A stretch of 64,000 bases of DNA, taken from positions 406,001 to 470,000 of the forward strand of contig NC_003030.1 of NCBI RefSeq assembly GCF_000008765.1, read 5' to 3'. Under the pieces are notes generated by a model. That model was not told the DNA's origin. It did no database searches and saw only the letters and a list, made by a program, of their open reading frames with translations. This stretch comes from Clostridium acetobutylicum ATCC 824. GTDB taxonomy: Bacteria; Bacillota; Clostridia; Clostridiales; Clostridiaceae. Shown here in pieces: positions 34,983 to 43,794 of the stretch. Position 1 is the first letter of the stretch; each line of letters starts with the position of its first letter. Made by a program: the position numbers and the translations under genes.

Positions 34983-35714
34983 ATGTCAATGATAGAGACC
35001 TGTGGATTAACAAAAGTATTTGGAAAGCTTACAGTATTTAAAGATTTGAACATAAAGGTAAAAAGAGGAGAGGTGCTTGTTATAATAGGACCTTCAGGTT
35101 CTGGCAAAAGTACTTTTTTAAGATGTATTAATCATTTAGAAATTCCAGAGAAGGGAAGTGTTGTAATAGAGGGAGAAAAAATAGATAGTAAAAATAAGAA
35201 GACTTATAAAGGAATAATAGAAAAGATGGGAATGGTGTTTCAAGGATTTAATCTTTTTCCTCATATGACTGTGCTAGAAAATGTTATGGAGGCACCAATA
35301 ACAGTAAAAAAAGAAGCTAAAGCTGTGGTAAAAAAGAGAGCGGAAGAATTGATAGATAAAGTTGGACTTATTGATAAGTGTAATGTATATCCTTCAAAGC
35401 TTTCAGGAGGTCAAAAACAAAGAGTAGCAATAGCAAGAGCTCTTTGCATGCAGCCAGATATAATGCTCTTTGATGAACCAACTTCTGCACTTGATCCAGA
35501 GCTTGTTGGAGAAGTTTTGAACGTAATGAAAGATCTTGCAAGAGAGGGAATGACTATGGTTGTGGTTACACACGAGATGGGATTTGCAAGAGAGGTTTCC
35601 GATAGGGTTATATTCATGGATGGAGGAAAAATCGTAGAAGAAGGAAAGCCAGAGGATATATTTAATAATCCTAAAGAAGAGAGAACAAGGGCTTTTTTGA
35701 ACAAAATTCTTTAA
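34983..35714 (+). CDS. Polar amino acid ABC ATPase (GlnQ/ArtM type)
   Basis: 243 residues. Walker [11 protein letters not shown]-loop [17 protein letters not shown], signature [15 protein letters not shown], Walker [14 protein letters not shown], and H-loop [12 protein letters not shown]. Energises the permease encoded 11 bp upstream. ATG 34983 has TAGGAGGTGATATT. Confidence 0.92.
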   Translation: MSMIETCGLTKVFGKLTVFKDLNIKVKRGEVLVIIGPSGSGKSTFLRCINHLEIPEKGSVVIEGEKIDSKNKKTYKGIIEKMGMVFQGFNLFPHMTVLENVMEAPITVKKEAKAVVKKRAEELIDKVGLIDKCNVYPSKLSGGQKQRVAIARALCMQPDIMLFDEPTSALDPELVGEVLNVMKDLAREGMTMVVVTHEMGFAREVSDRVIFMDGGKIVEEGKPEDIFNNPKEERTRAFLNKIL

Positions 35715-35754
35715 ATTTCGAGGTTAATATGATAGCATAATTGTTATAAGTATT

Positions 35755-35772
35755 ATTGCATAAAAATACAAT
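35755..35772 (+). promoter_or_regulatory. Likely autoregulatory GntR-type site
   Basis: ATTGCATAAAAATACAAT matches the shared 23-bp operator in 15 of its first 17 positions. It ends 21 bp before the GntR start codon. Confidence 0.45.
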
Positions 35773-35793
35773 CTTGAAGCAGAGGGGAATAGT

Positions 35794-36444
35794 ATGAGTA
35801 AGTTACCAGAGATAGGGACAAAGATTTCGCTAACAGATAAAGCTTATGAAATAATCAAAGATGCTATTATGACTAATATTTTTAAACCAGGTGAACTTTT
35901 AATTGAAGAAAAATTAGCAGAACAGCTTGCAATAAGTAGAACTCCACTTAGAGCTGCTCTAAGAAAATTAGCGTATGACCATTTGGTTGAAATAAATTCA
36001 TCTAGAAATGTAATTGTAGCAAACATAGGTCAAAAGGATGTTGAAGAAATAACTGTTGTTAGAGAGGTTTTAGAGCCTTTAGCAGTAAAAGAGTTAGAGA
36101 ATAATATAGGGGAAGATGAACTTAAAAAGCTTGAAGAAATACTTTGTAGGCAGAAGAAAGCAGTTTTGGAAGATAACTATGAAGAACTTATTAAAATGGA
36201 ATATGAATTTCATGTGGCTATAGGAGAGCTAACGCATAATAAGTGGCTACATGGAATGCTTAAGGATATAAATACTATTGTACAAAGATATCTTATATTA
36301 TCAGGAAGCTTAAATAAGTATAAAGAAGTTGCAATTAAGGAGCACGAAGTAATAATTTCTGAAATAAGACAAGGAAATTATGATAAAGCGGTGGAAAGTA
36401 TGAAGTGTCATATATCAAATGTATCAAGTAGAATGCTTAAATAA
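35794..36444 (+). CDS. GntR-family (FCD domain) transcriptional regulator
   Basis: 216 residues. Winged helix-turn-helix at about 14-80 (AYEIIKDAIMTNIFKPGELLIEEKLAEQLAISRTPLRAALRKL), then an all-helical FCD domain (VREVLEPLAVKEL, EFHVAIGELTHNKWL, EHEVIISEI) whose Asp/His residues usually hold a metal and an organic acid ligand. It sits between the ABC ATPase and the binding-protein gene and is probably their regulator. Sites like its predicted operator are at 19141, 33374, 35755 and perhaps 36523. GAGGGGAATAGT precedes the ATG. Confidence 0.85.
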   Translation: MSKLPEIGTKISLTDKAYEIIKDAIMTNIFKPGELLIEEKLAEQLAISRTPLRAALRKLAYDHLVEINSSRNVIVANIGQKDVEEITVVREVLEPLAVKELENNIGEDELKKLEEILCRQKKAVLEDNYEELIKMEYEFHVAIGELTHNKWLHGMLKDINTIVQRYLILSGSLNKYKEVAIKEHEVIISEIRQGNYDKAVESMKCHISNVSSRMLK

Positions 36445-36502
36445 ATTAATGAATATAAATATGAAGTGGAGGGTAAGAATAAAAGGACAAAATAGATTTG
36501 TT

Positions 36503-36537
36503 TGAATAAATATTCGTATATTTTGCATAAAAATGCT
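36503..36537 (+). promoter_or_regulatory. Tandem ARG-box-like pair
   Basis: TGAATAAATATTCG (36503-36516) and TGCATAAAAATGCT (36524-36537) start 21 bp apart, the usual phasing of paired ArgR boxes. The second also resembles the GntR-type site at 35755 (13 of 14 bases over TTGCATAAAAATRC), so both regulators may bind here. Confidence 0.5.
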
Positions 36538-36602
36538 TGATTAAATTAAAAAGCTTTTGTATAATATAACTATGTTGTGAGGAAATTATGTTTAAAATAA
36601 TA

Positions 36603-36616
36603 TGAATAAAAATTCA
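36603..36616 (+). promoter_or_regulatory. ARG box at the binding-protein ribosome site
   Basis: TGAATAAAAATTCA is a perfect palindromic match to the ArgR/AhrC consensus. It directly abuts the AGAGGTG ribosome site of the gene starting at 36633. Confidence 0.55.
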
Positions 36617-36632
36617 AAGAGGTGTTTGGTTG

Positions 36633-37451
36633 ATGAAAAAATCGGTTAAAAAGATAATGGCAGTAATATTAACAGCAGTAATCGGCGTGGGACTTCTAGC
36701 AGGATGTTCAAGTACAGGAAGTTCAAGTAACGATGAATCACTCAGTAAAGTGAAAAAGGCTGGAGTTCTTAAAGTTGGACTTTCAGATGATTATCCACCA
36801 ATGGAATTTAGAGATAGCAATAATAAAGTATCGGGTTTTGATATAGATATGATAAATGCTATAGGAAAAAAGATGGGAGTAAAGGTTCAAATAGTTACTA
36901 ACTCCTTTGATGGAATATTTGTAGCACTTAAAGCGAAAAAATTTGATATGGTTCAATCCTGTGTAAGTATAACTGATGAAAGAAAAAGTACATTACTATT
37001 TTCAGATCCGTATATATATGGCGGAGTTGCAGTATTCGTGAAAAAGTCAAACACAACAATAAAAAAACCAGAGGATTTAAAGGGTAAGGTAGTAGGCTGT
37101 CAAGCTGGTACAACAGCAGAAGATGCTCTTAAAAAGTTTAATGGCTTAAAGGAAACTAAGAAATATCAGCAGACAACAGATGCATTTTTAGATTTAGAAA
37201 ATAACAGAATAGAAGCAGTAGTAGCAGACCCAATGGTTGGAGATTATTACACTACTAAGAATCCTGGCAAGTATGAGAAAATAAGCAAGTACTTAGGAAA
37301 AGAGCCAGTTGGAGCAGCTTTCAGAAAACAAGATAAAACTCTTAAAGATGCATATCAAAAGGCATATAATGAACTTAAAAAGGACGGAACATTGTCTAAA
37401 CTATCAAATAAATGGTTTGGTTATGATATCTATAGTTCACAAAATAAGTAA
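36633..37451 (+). CDS. Polar amino acid ABC substrate-binding lipoprotein
   Basis: 272 residues. Lipoprotein signal with lipobox LLAGC, then an SBP_bac_3 fold: KAGVLKVGLSDDYPPMEF, GFDIDMINAIGKKMGVKV, ALKAKKFDMVQSCVSIT, DLKGKVVGCQAGTTAED, then EPVGAAFRKQD. Anchored outside the membrane, it delivers substrate to the permease at 34321. Two ARG-box-like regions upstream make arginine or a relative the likely ligand (inference). ATG 36633 with AGAGGTG. Confidence 0.9.
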   Translation: MKKSVKKIMAVILTAVIGVGLLAGCSSTGSSSNDESLSKVKKAGVLKVGLSDDYPPMEFRDSNNKVSGFDIDMINAIGKKMGVKVQIVTNSFDGIFVALKAKKFDMVQSCVSITDERKSTLLFSDPYIYGGVAVFVKKSNTTIKKPEDLKGKVVGCQAGTTAEDALKKFNGLKETKKYQQTTDAFLDLENNRIEAVVADPMVGDYYTTKNPGKYEKISKYLGKEPVGAAFRKQDKTLKDAYQKAYNELKKDGTLSKLSNKWFGYDIYSSQNK

Positions 37452-37459
37452 ATATTTAA

Positions 37460-37497
37460 AAATCCGATTTCAATTTATGAAATCGGATTTTTATTTT
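37460..37497 (+). terminator. Binding-protein gene terminator
   Basis: Perfect 12-bp arms AAATCCGATTTC (37460-37471) and GAAATCGGATTT (37479-37490), followed by TTATTTTTT. Confidence 0.88.
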
Positions 37498-37519
37498 TTG
37501 AAATAAAATCAAATTTATA

Positions 37520-37552
37520 TTGACTATTATATTAGAATATTCTAATATAATA
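37520..37552 (+). promoter_or_regulatory. Promoter with a 28-bp palindromic operator
   Basis: -35 TTGACT at 37520-37525 and a TAATAT -10 about 17 bp later. The spacer is filled by a perfect palindrome (37525-37552) with core ATTAGAATATTCTAAT. This is the size and A/T character of an ArsR/SmtB-type repressor site. It drives the short frame at 37575. Confidence 0.6.
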
Positions 37553-37574
37553 ATATAGTAAAGGAGGGATAAAG

Positions 37575-37625
37575 ATGAAAAAAGTTATTATAGTGGGGGG
37601 TGTTGCTGAAAGAGCTGAGGATTGA
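37575..37625 (+). pseudogene. 16-codon relic of a flavin-disulfide reductase gene
   Basis: AAGGAGG, then an ATG opening the peptide MKKVIIVGGVAERAED and a TGA. The first ten residues are the classical N-terminal FAD-binding strand and glycine turn of CoA-disulfide reductase/NADH oxidase-type proteins (usual form KKVIIVGGVAGG). Everything after the glycine turn is gone. Promoter, operator and ribosome site look intact, so a deletion seems to have removed the body of the gene. Alternatively it is a real small peptide. Confidence 0.5.
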
Positions 37626-37688
37626 AATGTAAATTTATTTATTTAGAAAAGTATATATATTATGGGGAGTAGGGTTTTTATAATATGG

Positions 37689-37722
37689 ATAATGCAGAAG
37701 CTAAGGATGGCTTCTGCATTAT
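37689..37722. terminator. Hairpin after the MCP gene
   Basis: Arms ATAATGCAGAAGC (37689-37701) and GCTTCTGCATTAT (37710-37722) pair perfectly. Located 20 bp past the MCP stop; no strong U-tract on the minus strand. Confidence 0.65.
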
Positions 37723-37741
37723 ATATATTTGAAAATATATA

Positions 37742-38566
37742 TTAAAGAGTTCTAGCAGTTTCTTCAACTGTTTTTGCGTTATTGTTTACTTCCTGAACAG
37801 AAGCTGAAATTTCTTCAAGGGCAGCAGCTTGTGTGTCAAAAGATTCGTTGGAATTCCTGATTTTATCAGCTATTTGTTGAACAGATTCTTCTATATTTTT
37901 TAATACTTCATTTATTTCCTTAATAGAATCGCTTGTAGAATTAGATAATTTTCTAATATGTTGAGCTACAACGCTAAAGCCTTTTCCAGCTTCACCAGCT
38001 CTAGCTGCTTCAATGGCGGCATTTATGCCAAGAAGATTTGTTTCTTTTGCAACACCCTGTACAAATTTTAATACACTTCCACTATTTTTGGTATGCTCTA
38101 TTGCTTTATGTACATTTACTAAAATATCCTTATTATTTTCACTTAACGTTTGAATGTTTGCAGTAGACTCTTCTACAGCAGCTGATACATTAGATATAGT
38201 ATCTGCTAAATCACTAGATAAATCTAAAAGTTTATTTTTTGCATCAATGCTTTTAGATATGGAAATAGAACCTATAAATTCACCATGACCATTTTTAATT
38301 GGTAAGGTATAGCGTCTAATAGGTATTTTTAAAGAACTTTCGTTGATATCCTTTGTAGTAGGAGTACCACTATTTATAATTTGTTTTAAATCATTGGTGA
38401 TTGGTTCACCTTCGTTAACATTTAAGGATAAACCAGAACTTTTAACTACTTTTATGTATTTTTCCTTATCGGTTACTAATATACAGGCTTTGTTATCAAA
38501 AACAACGGGCATATTTTCAGCAATAGTTTTCATTAAATTTAGAATGACTTCATTTGAATTTTCCAT
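37742..38566 (-). CDS. Soluble methyl-accepting chemotaxis signalling protein
   Basis: 274 residues without membrane segments. Residues 1-120 form a small sensory domain ([23 protein letters not shown], then [22 protein letters not shown]) of the PAS/sugar-diacid-recognition kind. The rest is a short MCP coiled coil with the hairpin tip [27 protein letters not shown], where CheA and CheW dock. Start ATG 38566 with GGGGAG; an upstream in-frame ATG at 38644 has none. Stand-alone gene. Confidence 0.85.
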   Translation of the reverse strand: MENSNEVILNLMKTIAENMPVVFDNKACILVTDKEKYIKVVKSSGLSLNVNEGEPITNDLKQIINSGTPTTKDINESSLKIPIRRYTLPIKNGHGEFIGSISISKSIDAKNKLLDLSSDLADTISNVSAAVEESTANIQTLSENNKDILVNVHKAIEHTKNSGSVLKFVQGVAKETNLLGINAAIEAARAGEAGKGFSVVAQHIRKLSNSTSDSIKEINEVLKNIEESVQQIADKIRNSNESFDTQAAALEEISASVQEVNNNAKTVEETARTL

Positions 38567-38718
38567 AATAAATTCTCCCCTTTTTTTCATTAAGTTCAAT
38601 AATTTACCTATAATAAGTTTAATACTAACACGATGCAAATGCAATTAGAAGTTTGATACTTTTGGATAGTAAAAAGATCATTTATATATGACATAATTAT
38701 AAATGATCTTTTTAATTT

Positions 38719-41409
38719 TTAAGAAGCTGGTGAATTCAAAAAGAAATTTGTAATATAGCACAATTCATTATCTGAAAAATCTACTAGATACTTGTTGTAC
38801 AAATAAACGAAATTTTCTTTTATAACAGAGTAAACTTTCATATTGTCTTTTATAAAGTCTTCTTTATCAGGATATTCTGCGGAATGGCTTCCTTTCTTTA
38901 ATCTACTTATAGCAAAGGCAATGTGAAGTACTAAACCTATAAAAACCTCATCATCTACTTTTAATTTTAATTTGAATTCAACTCTTTTTACAAATCTATA
39001 TATATCATCATAAAGCTGCTTTCCATCAATATTATCAATGTTTTCTTTAAGTATTAAGGAAAGCTTTAAAATTACGGATTTTGTATCCACTAGCTGTTGA
39101 ATTTCGTCAATCACATTCATACTTAAAACATCATGCATATTATACTGTTTTATATTTAAGTCAACAGGAAAAGAGGAGACTAAAAATAAAATTTCCTTTT
39201 GCTCAATTATTGATAAAAGTTCCTTCTTAAAGTGATTTTTATCAAGGCAATTTAAACATAGTATTTCAAATAAATCCTTATCGTATTTTAAATTGCTATT
39301 TAGAAAGCTTTTTATAGCAAGAGAACCTCCTTCGCCAGTAAGACAAGCAGTTACTATGGCTATTTTCTTTCTTATTGGTTTATTGTTAAGTTCGCTAGAA
39401 TGTTGGGTTATATGTTGATATGAATTTATTGTAAGTATGTTGTTAAAAATCTCATCTATTGAAAGTCCAAGCATGGCTTTTCTGGCAGCTTCAATTACAT
39501 GCAGAGTTGATACAAGAGGAAAAACCTTTACTGGTATATTAAATTCCTTCTTTATAATCTCTCCAAAGGTTGTAAGGGAACCCATATCAACAAGAAGTAT
39601 ATAACCACTTGTTGATAAATTACTTTTTACGGTCTCTTTAAGTTCTCCAAGTACAACTGATGGTTTCATGTCCAAAGGACAGTTTATACCTATAACAAAA
39701 TTCTCCTCTAGAAGTGTGTTGGCAACCTCTGCCATAGAAGTAGCAGTTGATTTTCCATGTGCAATTATAATTATTTTTACAGTGTCTATTACTTTTGAAG
39801 GAGACTTTTCATCATTATTAACAATGAATAAAGCTATATAACCTGCTTCGTCATCTGGAATAGGATGATTAATATAATTTTCAATCTGTTTTTTTGCATT
39901 TAAGGCTATTTTGTATTCTGTAGGATACAGACTTTTTATTTTTCTAAGTTCAGGATTAATTATAGTTTTATTGCTGTTTATTCTTGTTATAAGAGTGTTT
40001 ATATGAAGAGCAAGAGCAGTATACACATTATTATTAATATTTTTTCTAAGGGAGGTTACGATTTGATAAATTATTTTATCTACAAAGTTTAAAGTATCCT
40101 CTCCTAGTATTGTAATAAGATTTTTTTTGTTCAACTCTTCAGAAATACCACTAATATATTTTGTGAAGTATTTTGTTATATCCTTTTCAAGAATGTTTTC
40201 TATATCTATATTGGAAATGCCATTATGCTTTAGGGCTTGAAGTTTTTGCTCTATATATTCATAAATATTGCTTTTTTTTGCATTTTGAGAATCTTCATTG
40301 ATATCATAGGCTTCATTACTTGAAAATTTAAAGTATTCTATTTCATCACCCATTAGCTTGTTCCAAAGTATTCTGTGTTCCTTTTCTTTAAAAAGACCCT
40401 CTTTAACATAAATAGGAATAAGGCGACTATTAATTCTAACATCTTTTATAGAGCCAGTTAAAAATTCAGAATAGGCCCTAGCACATACAAGTTGAACGTC
40501 GCTTTTAAGCTGTCCTATATTATTGGGACAATCATACGAAAGGAAGGCTCTCACTGTATTAAGAGATACAGAAATGTCTCTATTAAGCTTTTTGCTTTCA
40601 TCTTTAAAAAAGGTTTTCACTAAATATAATCTTTCTTCGAGTGTTCTTTCAGAAAGAGAAGGTATTGTAATTAGCATTGGAATTCTTCTAGTAAAGGTCT
40701 TTAAAAGAGAAGAGTTAGGATTTTCAGTGGTTGCTGATATTATTAAAACATTGGAACTTCTTGATTTATCGTCTCCCATTCGTCTAAAAATTCCTTTATC
40801 TAGAAAGGTAAAAAGTGCTTCCTGGCCTTCTGGAGGTAATCTGTGAACCTCGTCTAAAAACAATATACCTCCATTTGCTTTTTCTATTAAACCGATTCTG
40901 TCACTATCTGCACCAGTATAAGTTCCTTTCTTTATTCCAAAAAGCTGTGAAGTTAGAAGTTGAGGGTTGTTGCTGTAATCTGCACAATTGAAGGTTATAA
41001 AAGGAGAGCCTTTTTCCTTTACTCTCATTTCAACTGCATATTCGTGCATAAGAGAAGCAAACATTGATTTACCTACTCCAGTGTTTCCTAGTATTAAACA
41101 GTTCATACCGTTTGGAGGGTAAAGTATAGCCGCCTTTAATTGTTCAACGGCCTGCCTCAAACTTAAATTATTTTTTACGAATTCATCTAATTTGCTTTTT
41201 TTTATTTTAGTGTTTATAGTGTTTGAAATAAAAAATAAAACAGGTCTGCCATTTGTTTTAAATATTTTTCCTTCCTTGCACAGGTTATTTAGTTCATGAC
41301 TTACGTTAGCTCTGCTCATATTTAGTACTTCAGCAAGCTCCTTCGCACTTATCTTAGTGCCCTCAGGCATCTCATACAATTTATTGTATATTTGTTCTTT
41401 TCTATTCAT
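38719..41409 (-). CDS. celR: Sigma-54-dependent PTS regulator (LevR/CelR-like) of the cellobiose operon
   Basis: 896 residues. N-terminal winged HTH (AKELAEVLNMSRANVSHELNNL); AAA+ domain with GNTGVGKS (Walker A), GTYTGADSD (GAFTGA-like sigma-54 contact loop) and GGILFLDEVHRLP (Walker B). A first PTS regulatory domain, an EIIA-mannose-like domain (IIIIAHGKSTATSMAEVAN with the phospho-His), an EIIB-like segment (IVTACLTGEGGS) and a C-terminal PRD (EFKLKLKVDDEVFIGLVLHIAFAI) follow. It is divergent from the PTS operon, which has a consensus -24/-12 promoter, so it is its activator, tuned by PTS phosphorylation. The gene symbol is by analogy. Confidence 0.88.
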   Translation of the reverse strand: MNRKEQIYNKLYEMPEGTKISAKELAEVLNMSRANVSHELNNLCKEGKIFKTNGRPVLFFISNTINTKIKKSKLDEFVKNNLSLRQAVEQLKAAILYPPNGMNCLILGNTGVGKSMFASLMHEYAVEMRVKEKGSPFITFNCADYSNNPQLLTSQLFGIKKGTYTGADSDRIGLIEKANGGILFLDEVHRLPPEGQEALFTFLDKGIFRRMGDDKSRSSNVLIISATTENPNSSLLKTFTRRIPMLITIPSLSERTLEERLYLVKTFFKDESKKLNRDISVSLNTVRAFLSYDCPNNIGQLKSDVQLVCARAYSEFLTGSIKDVRINSRLIPIYVKEGLFKEKEHRILWNKLMGDEIEYFKFSSNEAYDINEDSQNAKKSNIYEYIEQKLQALKHNGISNIDIENILEKDITKYFTKYISGISEELNKKNLITILGEDTLNFVDKIIYQIVTSLRKNINNNVYTALALHINTLITRINSNKTIINPELRKIKSLYPTEYKIALNAKKQIENYINHPIPDDEAGYIALFIVNNDEKSPSKVIDTVKIIIIAHGKSTATSMAEVANTLLEENFVIGINCPLDMKPSVVLGELKETVKSNLSTSGYILLVDMGSLTTFGEIIKKEFNIPVKVFPLVSTLHVIEAARKAMLGLSIDEIFNNILTINSYQHITQHSSELNNKPIRKKIAIVTACLTGEGGSLAIKSFLNSNLKYDKDLFEILCLNCLDKNHFKKELLSIIEQKEILFLVSSFPVDLNIKQYNMHDVLSMNVIDEIQQLVDTKSVILKLSLILKENIDNIDGKQLYDDIYRFVKRVEFKLKLKVDDEVFIGLVLHIAFAISRLKKGSHSAEYPDKEDFIKDNMKVYSVIKENFVYLYNKYLVDFSDNELCYITNFFLNSPAS

Positions 41410-41485
41410 AATGTAATCCCCCGTATAAAATTACTTAATATTGATTATACAACAAAAAAATCACTATTTCTATGTATTGTATAAA

Positions 41486-41519
41486 AGTGTTTGAACACTA
41501 AAATGTTTACATATAAACA
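41486..41519. promoter_or_regulatory. Upstream activator sites for the PTS operon
   Basis: AGTGTTTGAACACT (41486-41499) is a perfect palindrome. TGTTTACATATAAACA (41504-41519) is a second inverted repeat with the same TGTTT/AAACA arms, and a half site AAACACTA follows at 41536. They lie 70-110 bp upstream of the -24/-12 promoter, the usual place for sigma-54 activator sites. Confidence 0.65.
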
Positions 41520-41588
41520 CTATGCTTTTAATTTAAACACTAAATAAAATTGTTGATAAATAAAGACTTTAAGAAGCAAAAAAGTGTT

Positions 41589-41604
41589 TGGCATGATGTT
41601 TGCT
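41589..41604 (+). promoter_or_regulatory. Sigma-54 (-24/-12) promoter
   Basis: TGGCATGATGTTTGCT matches TGGCAYR-N4-TTGCW exactly, with the invariant GG and GC at correct spacing. It lies 46 bp before the IIA start codon. Confidence 0.88.
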
Positions 41605-41649
41605 TTAATAGTTAAGTGAGAAAAAAAGTATTTGACTGGAGGGGTACGA

Positions 41650-41970
41650 ATGGATATAGAGCAAATAATAATGAATATAATAATTTATTCCGGCGATGCT
41701 AGGAGCTACATGTATGAAGCGCTTAGCAAGGCAAGAGAAGGAAAGTATGATGAGATAAATGGCTTAATAAAGCAAGCAAATGATGCTATAGGAAAGGCTC
41801 ATGATATACAGACTTCAATGCTTCAAAAAGAAGCAGAGGGCGAGGCACTAAAGGTTTCAATATTATTTGTACATGCGCAGGATCAATTAATGACCACAAT
41901 TTCAGAAAAAAATCTTATAACTGAAATGATTGAAATGACAAAGGATATAAATGCTTTGTCCAATAAATAA
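41650..41970 (+). CDS. celC: PTS lactose/cellobiose IIA component
   Basis: 106 residues, three-helix IIA of the lactose/chitobiose family. IIMNIIIYSGDARSYMYEAL at the start and the phospho-acceptor His in ILFVHAQDQLMTT. Receives phosphate from HPr and passes it to IIB. ATG 41650 follows GGAGGGG; the upstream in-frame codon at 41632 precedes that site. First gene of the sigma-54 operon. Confidence 0.9.
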   Translation: MDIEQIIMNIIIYSGDARSYMYEALSKAREGKYDEINGLIKQANDAIGKAHDIQTSMLQKEAEGEALKVSILFVHAQDQLMTTISEKNLITEMIEMTKDINALSNK

Positions 41971-41995
41971 AAAGAAAATGTTAGGAGGAACAATT

Positions 41996-42304
41996 ATGGT
42001 TAGAATTTTATTATTTTGTAGTGCAGGAATGTCAACTAGTATGTTAGTTTCAAAAATGAAAAAGGCAGCTGAAGCAAAAAATATAGAAGCATTTATAGAG
42101 GCTTATCCTCAAGCACAGATGGCTGATTATGCCGACAAGGCTGATATAGCATTACTTGGGCCTCAAATTAAATTTCTTTTACCAAAAGCAAAAGGAGTAT
42201 TTGATCCAAAGGGAGTACCAGTAGAAGTAATAAATTCAGCTGATTATGGAATGCTCAATGGTGAAAAGGTTTTAGATCATGCATTAAAGGTTTTAGGAAA
42301 ATAA
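41996..42304 (+). CDS. celA: PTS lactose/cellobiose IIB component
   Basis: 103 residues. The phospho-Cys loop is LLFCSAGMSTSMLVSKM; then IEAYPQAQMADYADKADIALLGPQ, typical of cellobiose-specific IIB. AGGAGG precedes ATG 41996, 26 bp after IIA. Confidence 0.92.
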   Translation: MVRILLFCSAGMSTSMLVSKMKKAAEAKNIEAFIEAYPQAQMADYADKADIALLGPQIKFLLPKAKGVFDPKGVPVEVINSADYGMLNGEKVLDHALKVLGK

Positions 42305-42328
42305 AAGACAAACTTAAGGAGGTAGAAA

Positions 42329-43738
42329 ATGAAATTTCCAAAGGATTTCTTTTTAGGTGCTGCTTCTGCATCATACCAGGTAGAGGGTGCCTGGAATGAA
42401 GATGGAAAGGGAGTATCTAACTGGGATGTATTTACCAAAATACCAGGAAAAACTTTTGAAGGTACTAATGGAGATGTTGCAGTAGACCACTACCATAGAT
42501 ACAAAGAAGACGTAAAACTGATGGCAGAAATGGGACTTGATTCATACAGATTCTCCGTTTCTTGGCCAAGAATAATACCAGATGGTGATGGAGAAATAAA
42601 TCAAAAGGGAATAGAGTTTTACAATAATTTGATCGATGAGTGCCTTAAATATGGCATTGTACCATTTGTTACCTTGTATCACTGGGATATGCCAGAGGTA
42701 CTGGAGAAGGCTGGAGGATGGACAAATAAAAAAACTGTAGATGCCTTTGTAAAGTATGCTAAAGCGTGTTTTGAAGCGTTTGGAGATAGGGTAAAGCGCT
42801 GGATTACTTTTAATGAGACTATAGTGTTTTGCAGCAATGGATACTTAAGTGGAGCTCACCCGCCTGGTATAACAGGAGATGTTAAAAAGTATTTTCAAGC
42901 AACACACAATGTATTTACAGCTCATGCCAGATCAGTTATTGAATATAAAAAATTAAAACAGTATGGCGAAATAGGAATAACGCATGTATTCTCACCAGCC
43001 TTCAGTGTTGATGATAAGGAAGAAAATAAGGCTGCTGCATATCATGCAAATCAATATGAGATTACCTGGTATTACGATCCAATATTAAAGGGAAAATACC
43101 CCGAATATGTAATTAAAAATATAGAAAAACAAGGATTTTTACCAGATTGGACAGATGAGGAATTGAATACATTAAGGGAGGCAGCTCCGCTTAATGACTT
43201 TATAGGACTTAACTACTATCAACCTCAAAGAGTAATTAAAAATCATGACACAGGGGAAAAAATTGAAAGAACAAGGGAGAACTCTACAGGGGCACCTGGA
43301 AATGCATCCTTTGATGGATTTTATAGAACAGTAAAAATGGACGACAAAACTTACACTAAATGGGGCTGGGAGATATCACCTGAATCATTAATTTTGGGGC
43401 TTGAGAAATTGAAAGAACAGTATGGTGATATCAAAATTTATATTACTGAAAACGGTTTAGGCGATCAGGATCCAATAATAGAAGATGAAATTCTTGATAT
43501 GCCTAGAATAAAATTCATAGAAGCTCATTTAAGAGCAATAAAAGAAGCTATAAGTAGGGGGATAAACCTTAAAGGATATTACGCTTGGTCAGTAATCGAT
43601 CTTTTAAGTTGGCTTAACGGATACAAAAAACAGTATGGTTTTATATATGTAGACCATAAACACAATTTAGATAGAAAGAAGAAATTATCATTTTATTGGT
43701 ATAAAAAAGTAATAGAAGAAAGAGGTAAAAATATATAG
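42329..43738 (+). CDS. GH1 6-phospho-beta-glucosidase
   Basis: 469 residues. FLGAASASYQVEGA is the family entry motif, WITFNET carries the acid/base Glu and IYITENG the nucleophile Glu. SWLNGYKKQYGF near the C-terminus keeps the Ser, Lys and Tyr that bind the 6-phosphate, so it hydrolyses phosphorylated cellobiose from the PTS instead of free glucoside. Cytoplasmic. AAGGAGG upstream, 24 bp after IIB. Confidence 0.88.
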   Translation: MKFPKDFFLGAASASYQVEGAWNEDGKGVSNWDVFTKIPGKTFEGTNGDVAVDHYHRYKEDVKLMAEMGLDSYRFSVSWPRIIPDGDGEINQKGIEFYNNLIDECLKYGIVPFVTLYHWDMPEVLEKAGGWTNKKTVDAFVKYAKACFEAFGDRVKRWITFNETIVFCSNGYLSGAHPPGITGDVKKYFQATHNVFTAHARSVIEYKKLKQYGEIGITHVFSPAFSVDDKEENKAAAYHANQYEITWYYDPILKGKYPEYVIKNIEKQGFLPDWTDEELNTLREAAPLNDFIGLNYYQPQRVIKNHDTGEKIERTRENSTGAPGNASFDGFYRTVKMDDKTYTKWGWEISPESLILGLEKLKEQYGDIKIYITENGLGDQDPIIEDEILDMPRIKFIEAHLRAIKEAISRGINLKGYYAWSVIDLLSWLNGYKKQYGFIYVDHKHNLDRKKKLSFYWYKKVIEERGKNI

Positions 43739-43794
43739 TTTAAACAGGACTTAATTTATATACCATATAAAATTATCGAGGAGGAATTATAATA

